Origin: Saccharicrinis sp050589685 | GTDB taxonomy: Bacteria; Bacteroidota; Bacteroidia; Bacteroidales; Marinilabiliaceae | Length of the DNA: 64,000 nt | Direction of reading: 5' to 3' | Assembly: GCF_050589685.1 (NCBI RefSeq) | Contig: NZ_JBNGOS010000021.1 | Span: 53,819 to 117,818 of the forward strand | Shown: piece after piece, positions 1 through 8,585 of the stretch | How the letters are laid out: the number at the start of each line of letters is the position of its first letter | Numbering within the stretch: the stretch's first letter is position 1 | The notes under the pieces: generated by a model | The model's database searches: none | What the model saw: the letters and a program-made list of their open reading frames with translations, nothing else | What the model was told of the DNA's origin: nothing | Translations under genes and position numbers: made by a program

Positions 1-89
1 AAATTCCAGCCCAAGCGAGCCAACAGTTGGGCATATGATTTACCCAGTCCGCTTGTAGCTCCCGTAATGATGGCCAACTTCCCGTTCAT
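1..89 (-). CDS. Short-chain dehydrogenase/reductase, N-terminal part (cut by window edge)
   Basis: Only the first 29 or so codons are inside the window. They read MNGKLAIITGATSGLGKSYA and continue, which is the beta1 strand and TGxxxGxG nucleotide-binding loop of the classical SDR family (NAD(P)-dependent oxidoreductases). The start is the ATG at 89-87. It lies 11 bp after the stop of the START-like gene on the same strand, so the two are probably cotranscribed. The substrate cannot be told from this fragment. A lipid or fatty-acid related role would fit the lipid-binding neighbour, but that is inference. Confidence 0.85.
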   Translation of the reverse strand, partial: MNGKLAIITGATSGLGKSYAQLLARLGWN

Positions 90-100
90 GGTTAAATGTT

Positions 101-754
101 TTAGATGTTATGCTTAGCTCTACCAGATAGTTGATCTTTTAATCTTTTAAGGTTCCCATAAAAGATCCTTTTTAGCACAGGTTCCTGTATCCATTGAGGA
201 AATATAGGTGGCTCACTTGAAAAGGTTGTAAAAACCACTTTGGTTCTATTGGAACTTATGCGCTGCACATTCCAGCTGGCCCTGTAGTTGCTTATTCTTA
301 CCAATCTGGAATTGGGCGCTTGGACATTCCTTTCACTTTCGACCTTTACAACACTGTTTTCTTTATCTAATTTATAAAGAGAATACCTGGCAAACAAGTC
401 TCTGTCGATAAAAGGCCAAGGTAATTTGATTACCATGTAGATTAATTTTCTATCCTCATCTTGTAATTCAATGGATTTCAAGCCCTTCATCCATTGTTTC
501 ACCGTTGAATAATCTGCCAAATAACTCACCGCTTCCTGCATGCTGCATTCAACAATCATTTCCCCCTTCCGTTCCCGAACTTTAAGCGTGTCGTTTACCC
601 TCACCCACCGCTCAAGCAATTTTATGCCGTCCATATCCTTTACACATACCCAATCAGAAAACCCCCAATGGGCATTAATCAATGCTTCACCTTTAACCGT
701 TGCGGGACTACCGCCTAAAAGCATTCTTAACAAAATATAAGCTAAAATTATCAT
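101..754 (-). CDS. START/SRPBCC-like lipid-binding domain protein
   Basis: 217 aa. The first 15 residues (MIILAYILLRMLLGG) are hydrophobic and look like a membrane anchor or poor signal peptide. The remainder (about 30-205) has the pattern of START-type helix-grip proteins: an alternating strand region with KVRERKGEMIVECSM, a central WPFIDRDLFARY motif and a long C-terminal helix (EPVLKRIFYGNLKRLKDQL). The W-P-x-x-x-R-D segment is characteristic of bacterial START-domain proteins related to eukaryotic lipid-transfer proteins. The ligand is unknown. The gene precedes the SDR fragment by 11 bp. A paired inverted repeat lies 133-167 bp upstream and may be its operator. Confidence 0.7.
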   Translation of the reverse strand: MIILAYILLRMLLGGSPATVKGEALINAHWGFSDWVCVKDMDGIKLLERWVRVNDTLKVRERKGEMIVECSMQEAVSYLADYSTVKQWMKGLKSIELQDEDRKLIYMVIKLPWPFIDRDLFARYSLYKLDKENSVVKVESERNVQAPNSRLVRISNYRASWNVQRISSNRTKVVFTTFSSEPPIFPQWIQEPVLKRIFYGNLKRLKDQLSGRAKHNI

Positions 755-886
755 CTGCCCAGATTTTTAGCCCCCACAAACATTCATGACTTTACCCTGA
801 TGCGAAATGGAGGTATGATTCAACTTCTTTCAAAGTAAAATTACGACAAGACCCAAGCGTTTCCGAACGGATGCATACAAACCACA

Positions 887-921
887 GTTGACCAATTGGT
901 TGTTTTTACCAATTGGTCAAC
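887..921. promoter_or_regulatory. Perfect 14-bp inverted repeat built from two ACCAATTGGT palindromes
   Basis: GTTGACCAATTGGT (887-900) is followed by a 7-nt spacer and the exact reverse complement ACCAATTGGTCAAC (908-921). Each arm contains the self-complementary decamer ACCAATTGGT, so the element is also a direct repeat of a palindrome. The TTGACC/GGTCAA flanks resemble operators of TetR/MarR-type repressors, but the regulator is unknown. It lies 133-167 bp before the START-like gene. Confidence 0.55.
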
Positions 922-1067
922 CGTCAATTAAACTAATTTGCAGAAAATACTAATTCGGTGCAGAAATGAAATTCTATAGCGACATTCACAAATTTAAACT
1001 GTCCTTTAAAATTTTTTTTGTTGAGATTATTATATTTTTATCCAAATATAGAATACAGCCTGGTTAA

Positions 1068-1105
1068 TTTATCCCCAAACTGCCATTAGACTTCATCTAA
1101 ATGCC
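1068..1105. repeat. Dispersed intergenic repeat R1, copy 1
   Basis: This stretch aligns with 12690-12728 at 33 of 39 columns with one gap. The best-conserved core is GACTTCATCTAA with flanking CCATT and TGCC. Both copies lie in non-coding spacers. Nothing in it looks coding. Confidence 0.55.
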
Positions 1106-1260
1106 CATTCGATGAACAAAATCTAAACCTTGCTTAGACACACCCATATAAGATTTTCTATCCCGACAGAAATAGGCACAACAGATACCAGCTGTCATAT
1201 GGAATTTTTTGTGATGAGAATGCAAAATGCACGGAGAAAAAGTAAAGCGGAAATTTTTAG

Positions 1261-1287
1261 CTCGAAATAATAATGCACTATTTCGAG
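1261..1287. other. Perfect 9-bp stem-loop
   Basis: CTCGAAATA (1261-1269) pairs with TATTTCGAG (1279-1287) across a 9-nt loop. No U-tract follows on either strand, so it is not an obvious terminator. It lies 114-140 bp beyond the stop of selD and could be an operator or an mRNA 3' structure. Confidence 0.45.
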
Positions 1288-1400
1288 AACTATAAATTGC
1301 GCATTTGTTTTTCTTTACACTAGAATGTGTTTTTAGTAGAATAATTTATTATTAGATCAGTCCAGGGGACAGTCCGGGATATCTGTCAAATTATCCATAG

Positions 1401-2435
1401 TTACGATTTTACGATTATCAACTTATCGTCTTTCTCTTTAAGTTCGCCAAAAGATTTTGCCTGTATTCCATTACTCCCGAACAATTCCTCCACTTGCCCA
1501 ATTGCCGATGGTTCCACTGCAACCAGGAGTCCTCCGCTGGTTTGAGGATCGCAAAGCAGGTTTTTATATTCCGGGTTATTCATTTCAATTTTATCTCCAA
1601 AGCTGTCCCAGTTTCTATGGGTGCCTCCCGGAACACAGTCCTGTGCTAAATATTCGTCTAGCATTGCAAAACGAGGGACTTCTGCATAGTTTATATGGGC
1701 GCTTACATTACTGCCTTCGCACATCTCGCGAAGATGACCCAGCAAGCCAAACCCTGTAACATCGGTCATGGCTTTAACGCCTGGTATGCCGGCCAGGCTT
1801 TGTCCCAAACTATTCAATTGGCTCATGGAGTCGGGTGCCACATTTTTATGCTCATCTTTTAGCAAACCTTTCTTTTGAGCGGTGGTAAGTATACCCACAC
1901 CCAACGGTTTGGTCAGATATAATTTGCAGCCTACCGTTGCGGTATTGTTTTGTTTCAAATTTACCAGGTCCACTTTTCCGGTCACGGCTAAACCAAATAT
2001 GGGTTCAGGACTGTCAATGCTATGTCCTCCCGCCAATAAAATGCCTGCTTCCTTACAAGCTGCACGCCCTCCGTCCAGGACCTGCCGGGCCACTTCGGCC
2101 GGAATTTTATTGATGGGCCATCCCAAAATAGCAATCGCCATCAATGGTTTTCCGCCCATGGCATACACATCGCTGATGGCATTGGCAGCGGCAATCTTTC
2201 CAAAAGTATACGGATGGTCAACAATGGGCATAAAAAAGTCAGTGGTACTTATAATGCCTGTGCCGTCTCCCATGTCATACACGGCAGCATCATCGCGACT
2301 GTCATTACCCACCAACAACCTGTCATCCAAAACAGGGGTTATGCTACTTATCAACATTGAATCAAGCACTTTGGGCGAAATTTTGCAGCCACATCCTGCT
2401 CCGTGGCTATATTGTGTTAGTTTAATATTTTCCAT
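1401..2435 (-). CDS. selD: Selenide, water dikinase (selenophosphate synthetase)
   Basis: 344 aa. The enzyme makes selenophosphate from selenide and ATP, the selenium donor for selenocysteine and 2-selenouridine. The N-terminus LTQYSHGAGCGCKISPKVL contains the active-site loop; Cys15 and Lys18 correspond to the catalytic Cys17 and Lys20 of the E. coli enzyme. This is therefore the cysteine form, not a selenocysteine form. AIR-synthase-like ATP/metal residues follow (NDSRDDAAVYD, TDFFMPIV, GGHSID) and the C-terminal AIRS half is complete (TDVTGFGLLGHL, DPQTSGGLL). It ends a transcription unit that starts with mnmH, 79 bp upstream. Its partner there is the selenouridine synthase; no selA or selB is in the window. 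Confidence 0.97.
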   Translation of the reverse strand: MENIKLTQYSHGAGCGCKISPKVLDSMLISSITPVLDDRLLVGNDSRDDAAVYDMGDGTGIISTTDFFMPIVDHPYTFGKIAAANAISDVYAMGGKPLMAIAILGWPINKIPAEVARQVLDGGRAACKEAGILLAGGHSIDSPEPIFGLAVTGKVDLVNLKQNNTATVGCKLYLTKPLGVGILTTAQKKGLLKDEHKNVAPDSMSQLNSLGQSLAGIPGVKAMTDVTGFGLLGHLREMCEGSNVSAHINYAEVPRFAMLDEYLAQDCVPGGTHRNWDSFGDKIEMNNPEYKNLLCDPQTSGGLLVAVEPSAIGQVEELFGSNGIQAKSFGELKEKDDKLIIVKS

Positions 2436-2514
2436 AATAATTAACAGATCGTTAGATTCTTCTTACTTGTTAACAGACTGGGACATGGGACAATAATATA
2501 TATGCTATCCCATA

Positions 2515-3537
2515 TTATCCTTCAATTTTCCTTTTAATATATTTAGCGTTGAAATGAGAATCTGAATCTGCCAACTCTAAATAAACTATTTTATCGCTAT
2601 CTCTTTTTAATACGCCCCGCATATATGCCTTGTCGTAATAATTAAGCGTTAATGTTGCCACCTTCAGGTAGTCTTTTTTTCCCAACGCTTCCAAAGCCTC
2701 CTTAACCACAAGTCCACCGAGCCGTTTGGCAATAGTCAAAATACCATGCTCCAATAATTCATCATCTATTCCTGCATATTCTTTAACCAATGCCAATGCT
2801 CTTTTTTCCTTAGGGATATCTAAAAAATAAACCTTGGCATTTCTAATTTTGACAAAAAGGTCCATTGGAAGCTTCACCCTACCGATATTATGACTTTCAT
2901 CTTCGAGATACACGGGCTGATTAAAATCCAGCTTTCTCCATAGGTCAAACAGGTTATTTTCGAACTGTTCAACTGTAGGCTGACTATTCTCCCCGATGGC
3001 ACCAAACGCAGAGCCTTTGTGGCATGCCAACGCTTCCAGATCGATTACCTGACACCCCAGCTCATTTAAACGGGTCAAAATGTGCGTTTTCCCGCTTCCT
3101 GTATAACCACCTATTATTTTTAAATCAACTTCTTTTTTAAAACTATCGAGCACAAAATTCCTATATGCCTTATAACCTTTCTGTATGACCCTTACATCTT
3201 CAAATCCATTCTCCTCTAAATGATCGGCAAAAGCATGACTCCTCATCCCACCCCGCCAACAGTGAACAACTACTTTTTTGTTTGGCGCCCATTTGGCCGA
3301 TTCTTCTACAAACCAGGATAATTTAGGAGTAACATACTCCAGGCCTAAATCCATGGCAATCTCCTGTCCTTGCTGTTTATAAACAGTTCCTACATGCGCA
3401 CGCTCGGCATTTGTAAAAAGCGGGATATTATGTGCTCCAACAATATGCCCTTTGCTAAATTCCCCGGGTGATCTGACATCGATAATTGGATAGGAATTAT
3501 ATATGTTGAAATATTCTTCGATTAGTATTTCGGTCAT
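2515..3537 (-). CDS. mnmH: tRNA 2-selenouridine synthase
   Basis: 340 aa, formerly SelU/YbbB. It replaces sulfur with selenium at the wobble 2-thiouridine of certain tRNAs, using selenophosphate and a geranylated intermediate. Residues 1-130 form a rhodanese domain with the loop CWRGGMRS; Cys93 is the catalytic cysteine. Residues from about 140 form a P-loop domain with GGYTGSGKT (143-151). The length is typical of the family. The start ATG is only 5 bp from a TACTTTTG promoter box, so the message may be nearly leaderless. It is followed 79 bp later by selD, which supplies its selenophosphate. Confidence 0.96.
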   Translation of the reverse strand: MTEILIEEYFNIYNSYPIIDVRSPGEFSKGHIVGAHNIPLFTNAERAHVGTVYKQQGQEIAMDLGLEYVTPKLSWFVEESAKWAPNKKVVVHCWRGGMRSHAFADHLEENGFEDVRVIQKGYKAYRNFVLDSFKKEVDLKIIGGYTGSGKTHILTRLNELGCQVIDLEALACHKGSAFGAIGENSQPTVEQFENNLFDLWRKLDFNQPVYLEDESHNIGRVKLPMDLFVKIRNAKVYFLDIPKEKRALALVKEYAGIDDELLEHGILTIAKRLGGLVVKEALEALGKKDYLKVATLTLNYYDKAYMRGVLKRDSDKIVYLELADSDSHFNAKYIKRKIEG

Positions 3538-3541
3538 TTTG

Positions 3542-3549
3542 CAAAAGTA
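3542..3549 (-). promoter_or_regulatory. Probable -7 promoter box of mnmH-selD
   Basis: TACTTTTG on the minus strand matches the Bacteroidota -7 consensus TAnnTTTG exactly. It ends 5 bp before the ATG of mnmH, so transcription should begin at or very close to the start codon. No clear TTTG -33 box is seen at the usual spacing. Confidence 0.55.
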
Positions 3550-4538
3550 GTACTTTAAAATGAACTATGCATAAACCGGTATAAATATGAATACCGTTCG
3601 ATATACCCCGCTTCCATATCACCTTATTTTCCAATTAAAATACGGTTTTTTCTGCAATCAAAAAGTATTCAATATCATTTAACTAATCCGCATTTCCATA
3701 AAATAAAACTACCGCCTGTAAATTAATATCACATCCCATTTTTCGATAAAATGTAAGAAAGCCACCCAGAATCAAGCTCCTTCTTCGGGTTACATTTTAA
3801 CTCTTGTTTTTATCAATACTTTCCAATGTGATTGCCAACCAATTGCACTGATGCAAATTACATTCGCATGAACTTCTTTGGCTTTAACCCGCAATATGCA
3901 TTAGAAATTCTGTTACACATTGAAATTACTTTAAAACAAGACACTTCGTTGCATCACTTCAACTCACCAGAACGATGCTCCCGAAAGTAATCGGGACAAG
4001 TGATGCCTCGTTTCAGTAATGCCTTGTTTTATTGTACTTGCAATGCTCATGACGAACCTCCAATACATAATCCGGGTTTAACTGAACATTTTCATACACC
4101 CATCAACCAACAAGAACATTTTCAGTACGTTGCACAATAACATATACAACAAAAACAAAATGCGGCCACTGACGCCGATTCCGCCAAAAAAGTTTAATAT
4201 TATTATATTTAATTGAGGCTGATTGCACCCATACATTAGCACATGCACCTTTCAGTTATCTGAATGGTATTAAATTGAAATCGAACGAGGATGACATAGA
4301 ATATGCCGAGCAAGCATTTGACTGAAGCCATTACTTATTGATGACGCCTTATACCAAAAAAGATGTGGAAAGAAAGGCGGCCTCCAGATTTATTATCTGA
4401 AGGATAAAAAACAGCCCAACGCTCGACTTTTTTTTTGGGCAGAACAGTAAAATAAATTCTTTAACAAAAAAATTAGTTCACCCACGTACATTCACCATAG
4501 CAACACTTAAACAACACGATCACACCGTCCCAAGAATC
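3550..4538. other. Gene-free spacer of about 1 kb
   Basis: No convincing gene. It contains repeat R2 copy 1 (3886-3940) and a perfect 6-bp stem TCCCGA/TCGGGA (3979-3996). Around 4200-4395 on the plus strand there are short stretches with coding-like composition interrupted by stops, possibly a decayed gene, but they match nothing I recognise. A GCCCAA/TTGGGC pair near 4412-4441 could be a weak terminator of the adaptor gene on the minus strand. Confidence 0.5.
3886..3940. repeat. Dispersed intergenic repeat R2, copy 1
   Basis: 55 bp that align without gaps to 12761-12815 at 48 of 55 positions. The first 23 bases, containing CGCAATATGCATTAGAAAT, are identical. Both copies are intergenic. In the second copy R2 stands just after R1. 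Confidence 0.6.
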
Positions 4539-5825
4539 CTATTTGTCTGGACTATTTTTTTCCTTTTCTTCGAACAACTTGTCTACCACCTCTACCAGGT
4601 CCTCATGCTTTAGCTTTTTGGAGATGGCACTATACGGGGCGCTCACCACTTGTTCGCCCACTTGGAGCCCTTCTGTTATTTCAATGAATTTGGTATCCTG
4701 AATGCCCGGTTTTACTTTGCGCTGTTCTATTTTCCCGTCTGCCACCACAAATACCACCTCTATTTTTTCTTCCTCCTTCTTTAAATCCTCCTCTTGCTCC
4801 TCCACTTCGGTTGTGTCTTTGCGCGTGGTCACTGATTGTATCGGAATGGTTAAAACATCTACCTTAGTATTCGTTTGAATATCCACCGTAGCCGACATAC
4901 CCGGGCGGAAAGGATAGAATCCTTCACCTTTTTCCTCCATCAGTTCCCTGTAAGACTCTGGGAGGATAAGTACTTTAACTTCAAAATTGGTTATCTGGTC
5001 GGCGCTGGTCCCTTCCGTTTTTGCCGAGTTAGCAATTTCGGTCACCAAGCCCTTAAACTTGGTTTTCAAATAGGCGTCCACCTCAATGATTGCAGTATCC
5101 ATCATAGATACACGGATAATATCGTTTTCGTTCACATCCACCACCACTTCCATATTATTTAAATTGGCAATGGTCATCATATCCGTTCCTTCAAACTGGG
5201 CCGTTCCCACCACCCGCTCACCTTTTTCAACATTTAACCGGGAAACGGTACCGTCCATCGGAGCATAAATAGTGGTTTTGGTCAGGTTATCTTTTGCTTC
5301 GTTCAGCGAGGCTTTGGCATTAATCAACGATGCATTTGCTGCCTCAACACTGGCTTTTGCTACATTGTAATCAGCCAGGACTTGCTCGTATTCCGATTCT
5401 GATATTGTTTGCTGCTCCCACAGTGTTTTGTTACGATTATAAGCCAGCTGTTTTTGCTGAAACTGAGCCTCCGACTGCGACAAGTTGGCCTCCGAACTAC
5501 GCACGGACGCTTGCATCTTTTCGAGGTTACGCTGATAAATATCTGGCTGTACCCTGGCCAATATCTGACCTTTTTGTACCTCATCTCCATCTTTGACAGT
5601 CAGCTCCAGGATTTCTCCCGACACATCGGAAGACACCTTTACCTCAACCTCGGGTTTTATCTTTCCGTTGGCAGTGATAATTTCTGTAAGCGTGCGGGTT
5701 TCAGCTTTCTTCACCTCAACCTTGTGTCGAAAATCGCCACCGATCCAACCTTGCCCTTTGGCAATAACAAGTCCTACAATAATTACAATTAATATAATTA
5801 GTGGATAAAGTAATTTTTTTTTCAT
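4539..5825 (-). CDS. Efflux RND/ABC periplasmic adaptor subunit (HlyD/MacA family)
   Basis: 428 aa from the ATG at 5825 (MKKKLLYPLIILIVIIVGL); an upstream in-frame GTG at 5849 is less likely. One N-terminal membrane helix (about 4-22) anchors it in the inner membrane. The biotinyl-lipoyl half (EVKVSSDVSGEILELTVKDGDEVQKGQ) flanks a long coiled-coil hairpin rich in Ala, Gln and Glu (about 95-185). Beta-barrel and membrane-proximal domains follow. An unusual acidic, lysine-rich stretch (TTEVEEQEEDLKKEEEK) is inserted late in the protein. MacA-type adaptors link inner-membrane pumps to TolC. It lies downstream of the MacB-like operon but behind a terminator, so it is probably transcribed separately as a second adaptor. 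Confidence 0.9.
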   Translation of the reverse strand: MKKKLLYPLIILIVIIVGLVIAKGQGWIGGDFRHKVEVKKAETRTLTEIITANGKIKPEVEVKVSSDVSGEILELTVKDGDEVQKGQILARVQPDIYQRNLEKMQASVRSSEANLSQSEAQFQQKQLAYNRNKTLWEQQTISESEYEQVLADYNVAKASVEAANASLINAKASLNEAKDNLTKTTIYAPMDGTVSRLNVEKGERVVGTAQFEGTDMMTIANLNNMEVVVDVNENDIIRVSMMDTAIIEVDAYLKTKFKGLVTEIANSAKTEGTSADQITNFEVKVLILPESYRELMEEKGEGFYPFRPGMSATVDIQTNTKVDVLTIPIQSVTTRKDTTEVEEQEEDLKKEEEKIEVVFVVADGKIEQRKVKPGIQDTKFIEITEGLQVGEQVVSAPYSAISKKLKHEDLVEVVDKLFEEKEKNSPDK

Positions 5826-5996
5826 TTTCAAAGTATGAACACTAGGCACTCCCCGTGCTGCTAAAGCTTTCTCCGACGGTCATAACCTTTGGCGAACTTA
5901 GCATAGGAGCAAAGACCTGTAATTGTTATTATAATAGATTTGTGATCTCTAATATCGCTAAGTTACATTTTTTTATCTATTCGTTATTATGAAAAA

Positions 5997-6024
5997 GCAC
6001 CTATCTCAAAAAACAGACAGGTGC
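5997..6024 (-). terminator. Rho-independent terminator after the TolC-like gene
   Basis: On the minus strand GCACCTGTCT pairs with AGATAGGTGC (one mismatch) around a T-rich loop and is followed by TTTTTC. It lies about 40 bp past the TolC stop and separates that operon from the second adaptor gene. Confidence 0.75.
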
Positions 6025-6065
6025 TACATTATTAAACCCAACACAACAAGGAAATCCTATCCCAA

Positions 6066-7403
6066 CTACAAAACGATAGGAATCCCCTTGTAAAAATCAA
6101 GAATTTTATTTCGCAAAATATACTCGTATTTCGATTGCAATAGATCGGACTGGGCACGGGTATAATCCGTTTTAGCCACATTATAATCAACCGAGTTTAC
6201 CAGTCCAACACTGAATTTTTGCTCCGTATAACGGAACGACTCCTTGTACGACTCAACCGCTTCGCGACTCGAAAGGTAATTGTTGTATGCTGCCAATGCG
6301 TCGGCATAGGCTTGCTGTATCTCTTTTCGTAAAGCCAATTTTTCCTGCCCCAAAGAATATTGGGCATCCAGCACCCTGATTCTGGCATTTTTAACATTCG
6401 TACGGGTTTGCAGCTTGTTAAAAATCGGAATATTCAAAGACGCCCCGACATAGGTATTTTTTGTGGAATTGATTTGATCGCTTAAGGAGCGGTTTATTCC
6501 GTTAGGATCGTCCATTAACCAGTTGGCACTAGCTCCCCACTGCCCAACCAAGCGCAAGCTGGGATAATAACCACTTTTGGCAATATCCACCTCTACCTCT
6601 GAACTTTCCAACTCATATTTAGCCCCTTTTATTTGAGGCATAATGCCCAATGCGGCAGAATAAACCGCAGCGGGTCTGTCTATTTTCAAGTTCTCTATTT
6701 CAGGTATAACAGGGGATATCACGTCAAAATCGTCCACATTTTCCAAATCGAGCAATTGCGCTAAATCCAACAAGGATAGTACTAAATTATTTTGTTGCTG
6801 TGTAACGGTCAGTGCCTCCTTTGCAGCCTGAGATTTTATTTCCAAATAACTTCCCTTAGCCTGACTGCCTGCATCCACCAGTTTCCGTGTTCTTATAACT
6901 TGTTGATTTGTTACTTCGTATTGTTCTTCTGCAACAGCCAGCAACTCTTTATCAAACAAAATTTGCAAATATTGACCGGTAATTTGCAAGGCGATATCAT
7001 TTCTGATTTCTTCGTTTAAAGCGAGCGAAGCCATTAGATCAATTTTATTTCGTTTAACGGTATTTCTGGCATTAAGCCCACTGAACACATCTACCGAAGC
7101 ACCGATTCCCAGGCCAAAAGAACGGTTGTTTACATCGATATTTTCGGCTTCCTGTTGAACCCAGGTATAACCGTAACTGTGTCCGTAAGACGACTGTGCA
7201 TTCAGGCTTGGCAACCTGTTTAACGCACTTTGTCGCAACTCGTTTTGCTGAAAATCCGTATTTAACGATTGTCTTTTTATAACGATATTATTTTCAAAAG
7301 CATAACTGATGCACCGTTCAAGTGTCCATGCCTCCTGTGCTCTTATCGGTGCTGCGCTTAAAAAAAATAGTCCGACAAGTAATGGTAATGATGTTTTTGT
7401 CAT
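6066..7403 (-). CDS. TolC family outer membrane efflux protein
   Basis: 445 aa from the ATG at 7403. That start gives a clean signal peptide (MTKTSLPLLVGLFFLSAAPIRAQ), whereas a longer reading frame would run into the previous gene. The mature protein has the duplicated OEP repeat: WTLERCISYAFENNIVIKRQ near the start, AYADALAAYNNYLSSREAV and the closing motif VDYNVAKTDYTRAQSDLLQSKYEYI. It forms the outer-membrane channel and periplasmic tunnel of a tripartite exporter. It follows the adaptor gene by 67 bp and ends the operon ATPase-permease-permease-adaptor-TolC. Confidence 0.93.
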   Translation of the reverse strand: MTKTSLPLLVGLFFLSAAPIRAQEAWTLERCISYAFENNIVIKRQSLNTDFQQNELRQSALNRLPSLNAQSSYGHSYGYTWVQQEAENIDVNNRSFGLGIGASVDVFSGLNARNTVKRNKIDLMASLALNEEIRNDIALQITGQYLQILFDKELLAVAEEQYEVTNQQVIRTRKLVDAGSQAKGSYLEIKSQAAKEALTVTQQQNNLVLSLLDLAQLLDLENVDDFDVISPVIPEIENLKIDRPAAVYSAALGIMPQIKGAKYELESSEVEVDIAKSGYYPSLRLVGQWGASANWLMDDPNGINRSLSDQINSTKNTYVGASLNIPIFNKLQTRTNVKNARIRVLDAQYSLGQEKLALRKEIQQAYADALAAYNNYLSSREAVESYKESFRYTEQKFSVGLVNSVDYNVAKTDYTRAQSDLLQSKYEYILRNKILDFYKGIPIVL

Positions 7404-7470
7404 TTTTAGCTTGCTTAAAATTGTACATTTCGAGAAAATAAGATAAACAAAATATATGAATGGTTCAATG

Positions 7471-8553
7471 TTAAGATTTTGGAACCTTAATTTTATCATC
7501 TTTGCTCACACCTGCTTTCACCTCAATCTGGATTCCATCCGAGATCCCGGTTTCAATTTGTTTTTTCTCAAATTGCTGTTCGGCCACTTCCACTTCAACA
7601 TAAGCGGTGTCGTTTTCAAATTGCAACAGTCTTTCGTTGATAGCCAATACACTATCCCTCCTGTCTAAAACTATATCGGCATTGGCACTATACCCGGCCC
7701 GTATAAACTGGCCTTCTTTTAGGTTTACGTCTGCTTTGATCTCAAACTGAATCGCTCCGTTATCTTCCACCCCTTTAGGTGAAATATACTCAAGCTTCGC
7801 GTCAAAAGTCTCGTCCTCGATAGCGCCAATTGAGAGCACCAGATCCATACCTTCCTTAATTTTGCCCACTTCCGTTTCATCTACCTTTCCTTCAAATACC
7901 ATTTCACCCATATCGGCCAGAATAGCGACCGTTGTCCCATCATTAAAAGTATTGCTCTTGATTACGGAATTCCCTACCTCAACGGGCACATCCAGCACCA
8001 TTCCCTCAATTGTTGCCTTAATAATGGTATTGGTTTGCGCGCCCATTTTTTTGGTGACACCTTCCTTTATCAATTGCAGGTTGTTGTCGGCCGCATTCAC
8101 ATCTTCCTTGGCATTTTCGTACGCCATCAGTTGGTCCAGGTATTCCGACTCGGCAATTACCCCTGTATCGAACAGTTCTTGCTTTCTTTGGTATTCGATT
8201 TCCGCATTCCTGAATTTAATCTTCGCTTTGTTCAGCTGCGACTCGGCGTTGTTCACCTGAACCATTTCCGGTATAATTTGAATCTTGGCGATCAGATCGT
8301 TCTTTTTCAGGATGTCCCCCGGTTCCACATAGATTTCGGTAATAATACCCGATTCCTGTGGTTTAATCTCAATCTCTTGCCTTGGGACCACAGATCCGGT
8401 AGCCACCGTTTTTTTAACGATATCGGCATATTCGGCCGACTCTGTTTCAAAAACAACTTCTTTCTCTCTTGACTTATCGTATAAGTAATAGAACCCTCCT
8501 ACAAAAACGACAGAGAATATCGCTATAAATAAAATGTTTCTTACTCGTTTCAT
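7471..8553 (-). CDS. Periplasmic adaptor subunit of MacAB-like exporter (HlyD family)
   Basis: 360 aa. N-terminal membrane helix (about 6-25), lipoyl half-motif around EIEIKPQESGIITEIYVEPGDILKKNDLIAKI, a hairpin of two helices (about 95-165; KIKFRNAEIEYQRKQELFDTG), second lipoyl half (VLDVPVEVGNSVI), then a beta-barrel (EGKVDETEVGKIKEGM). It bridges the MacB-type permeases to the TolC channel encoded next. It sits 32 bp after the second permease gene and 67 bp before TolC, so it is clearly in the same operon. Sequence similarity to the other adaptor at 4539-5825 appears limited to the fold. Confidence 0.92.
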   Translation of the reverse strand: MKRVRNILFIAIFSVVFVGGFYYLYDKSREKEVVFETESAEYADIVKKTVATGSVVPRQEIEIKPQESGIITEIYVEPGDILKKNDLIAKIQIIPEMVQVNNAESQLNKAKIKFRNAEIEYQRKQELFDTGVIAESEYLDQLMAYENAKEDVNAADNNLQLIKEGVTKKMGAQTNTIIKATIEGMVLDVPVEVGNSVIKSNTFNDGTTVAILADMGEMVFEGKVDETEVGKIKEGMDLVLSIGAIEDETFDAKLEYISPKGVEDNGAIQFEIKADVNLKEGQFIRAGYSANADIVLDRRDSVLAINERLLQFENDTAYVEVEVAEQQFEKKQIETGISDGIQIEVKAGVSKDDKIKVPKS

Positions 8554-8585
8554 GGTTTACTGTATATATTGGTTCGTGTATTTGT

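Larger units (their letters stand above)
755..1400. other. Gene-free spacer between selD and the START-like gene
   Basis: About 645 bp without a convincing ORF on either strand. It holds a paired-palindrome inverted repeat (887-921), a perfect 9-bp stem-loop (1261-1287) and one copy of a dispersed repeat (1068-1105), each listed separately. A near-consensus -7 box for the START-like gene may sit at 831-837 on the minus strand (TACTTTG, one base short of TAnnTTTG). No tRNA or known riboswitch was recognised. Confidence 0.6.

Noticed and set aside
4170..4400. Possible decayed gene on the plus strand, with coding-like stretches around SYLNGIKLKSNEDDIEYAEQ and TKKDVERKAASRF
   Set aside because: Stops interrupt it, no family is recognised and AT-rich spacers give such fragments by chance. 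Kept only as a note in the spacer entry.
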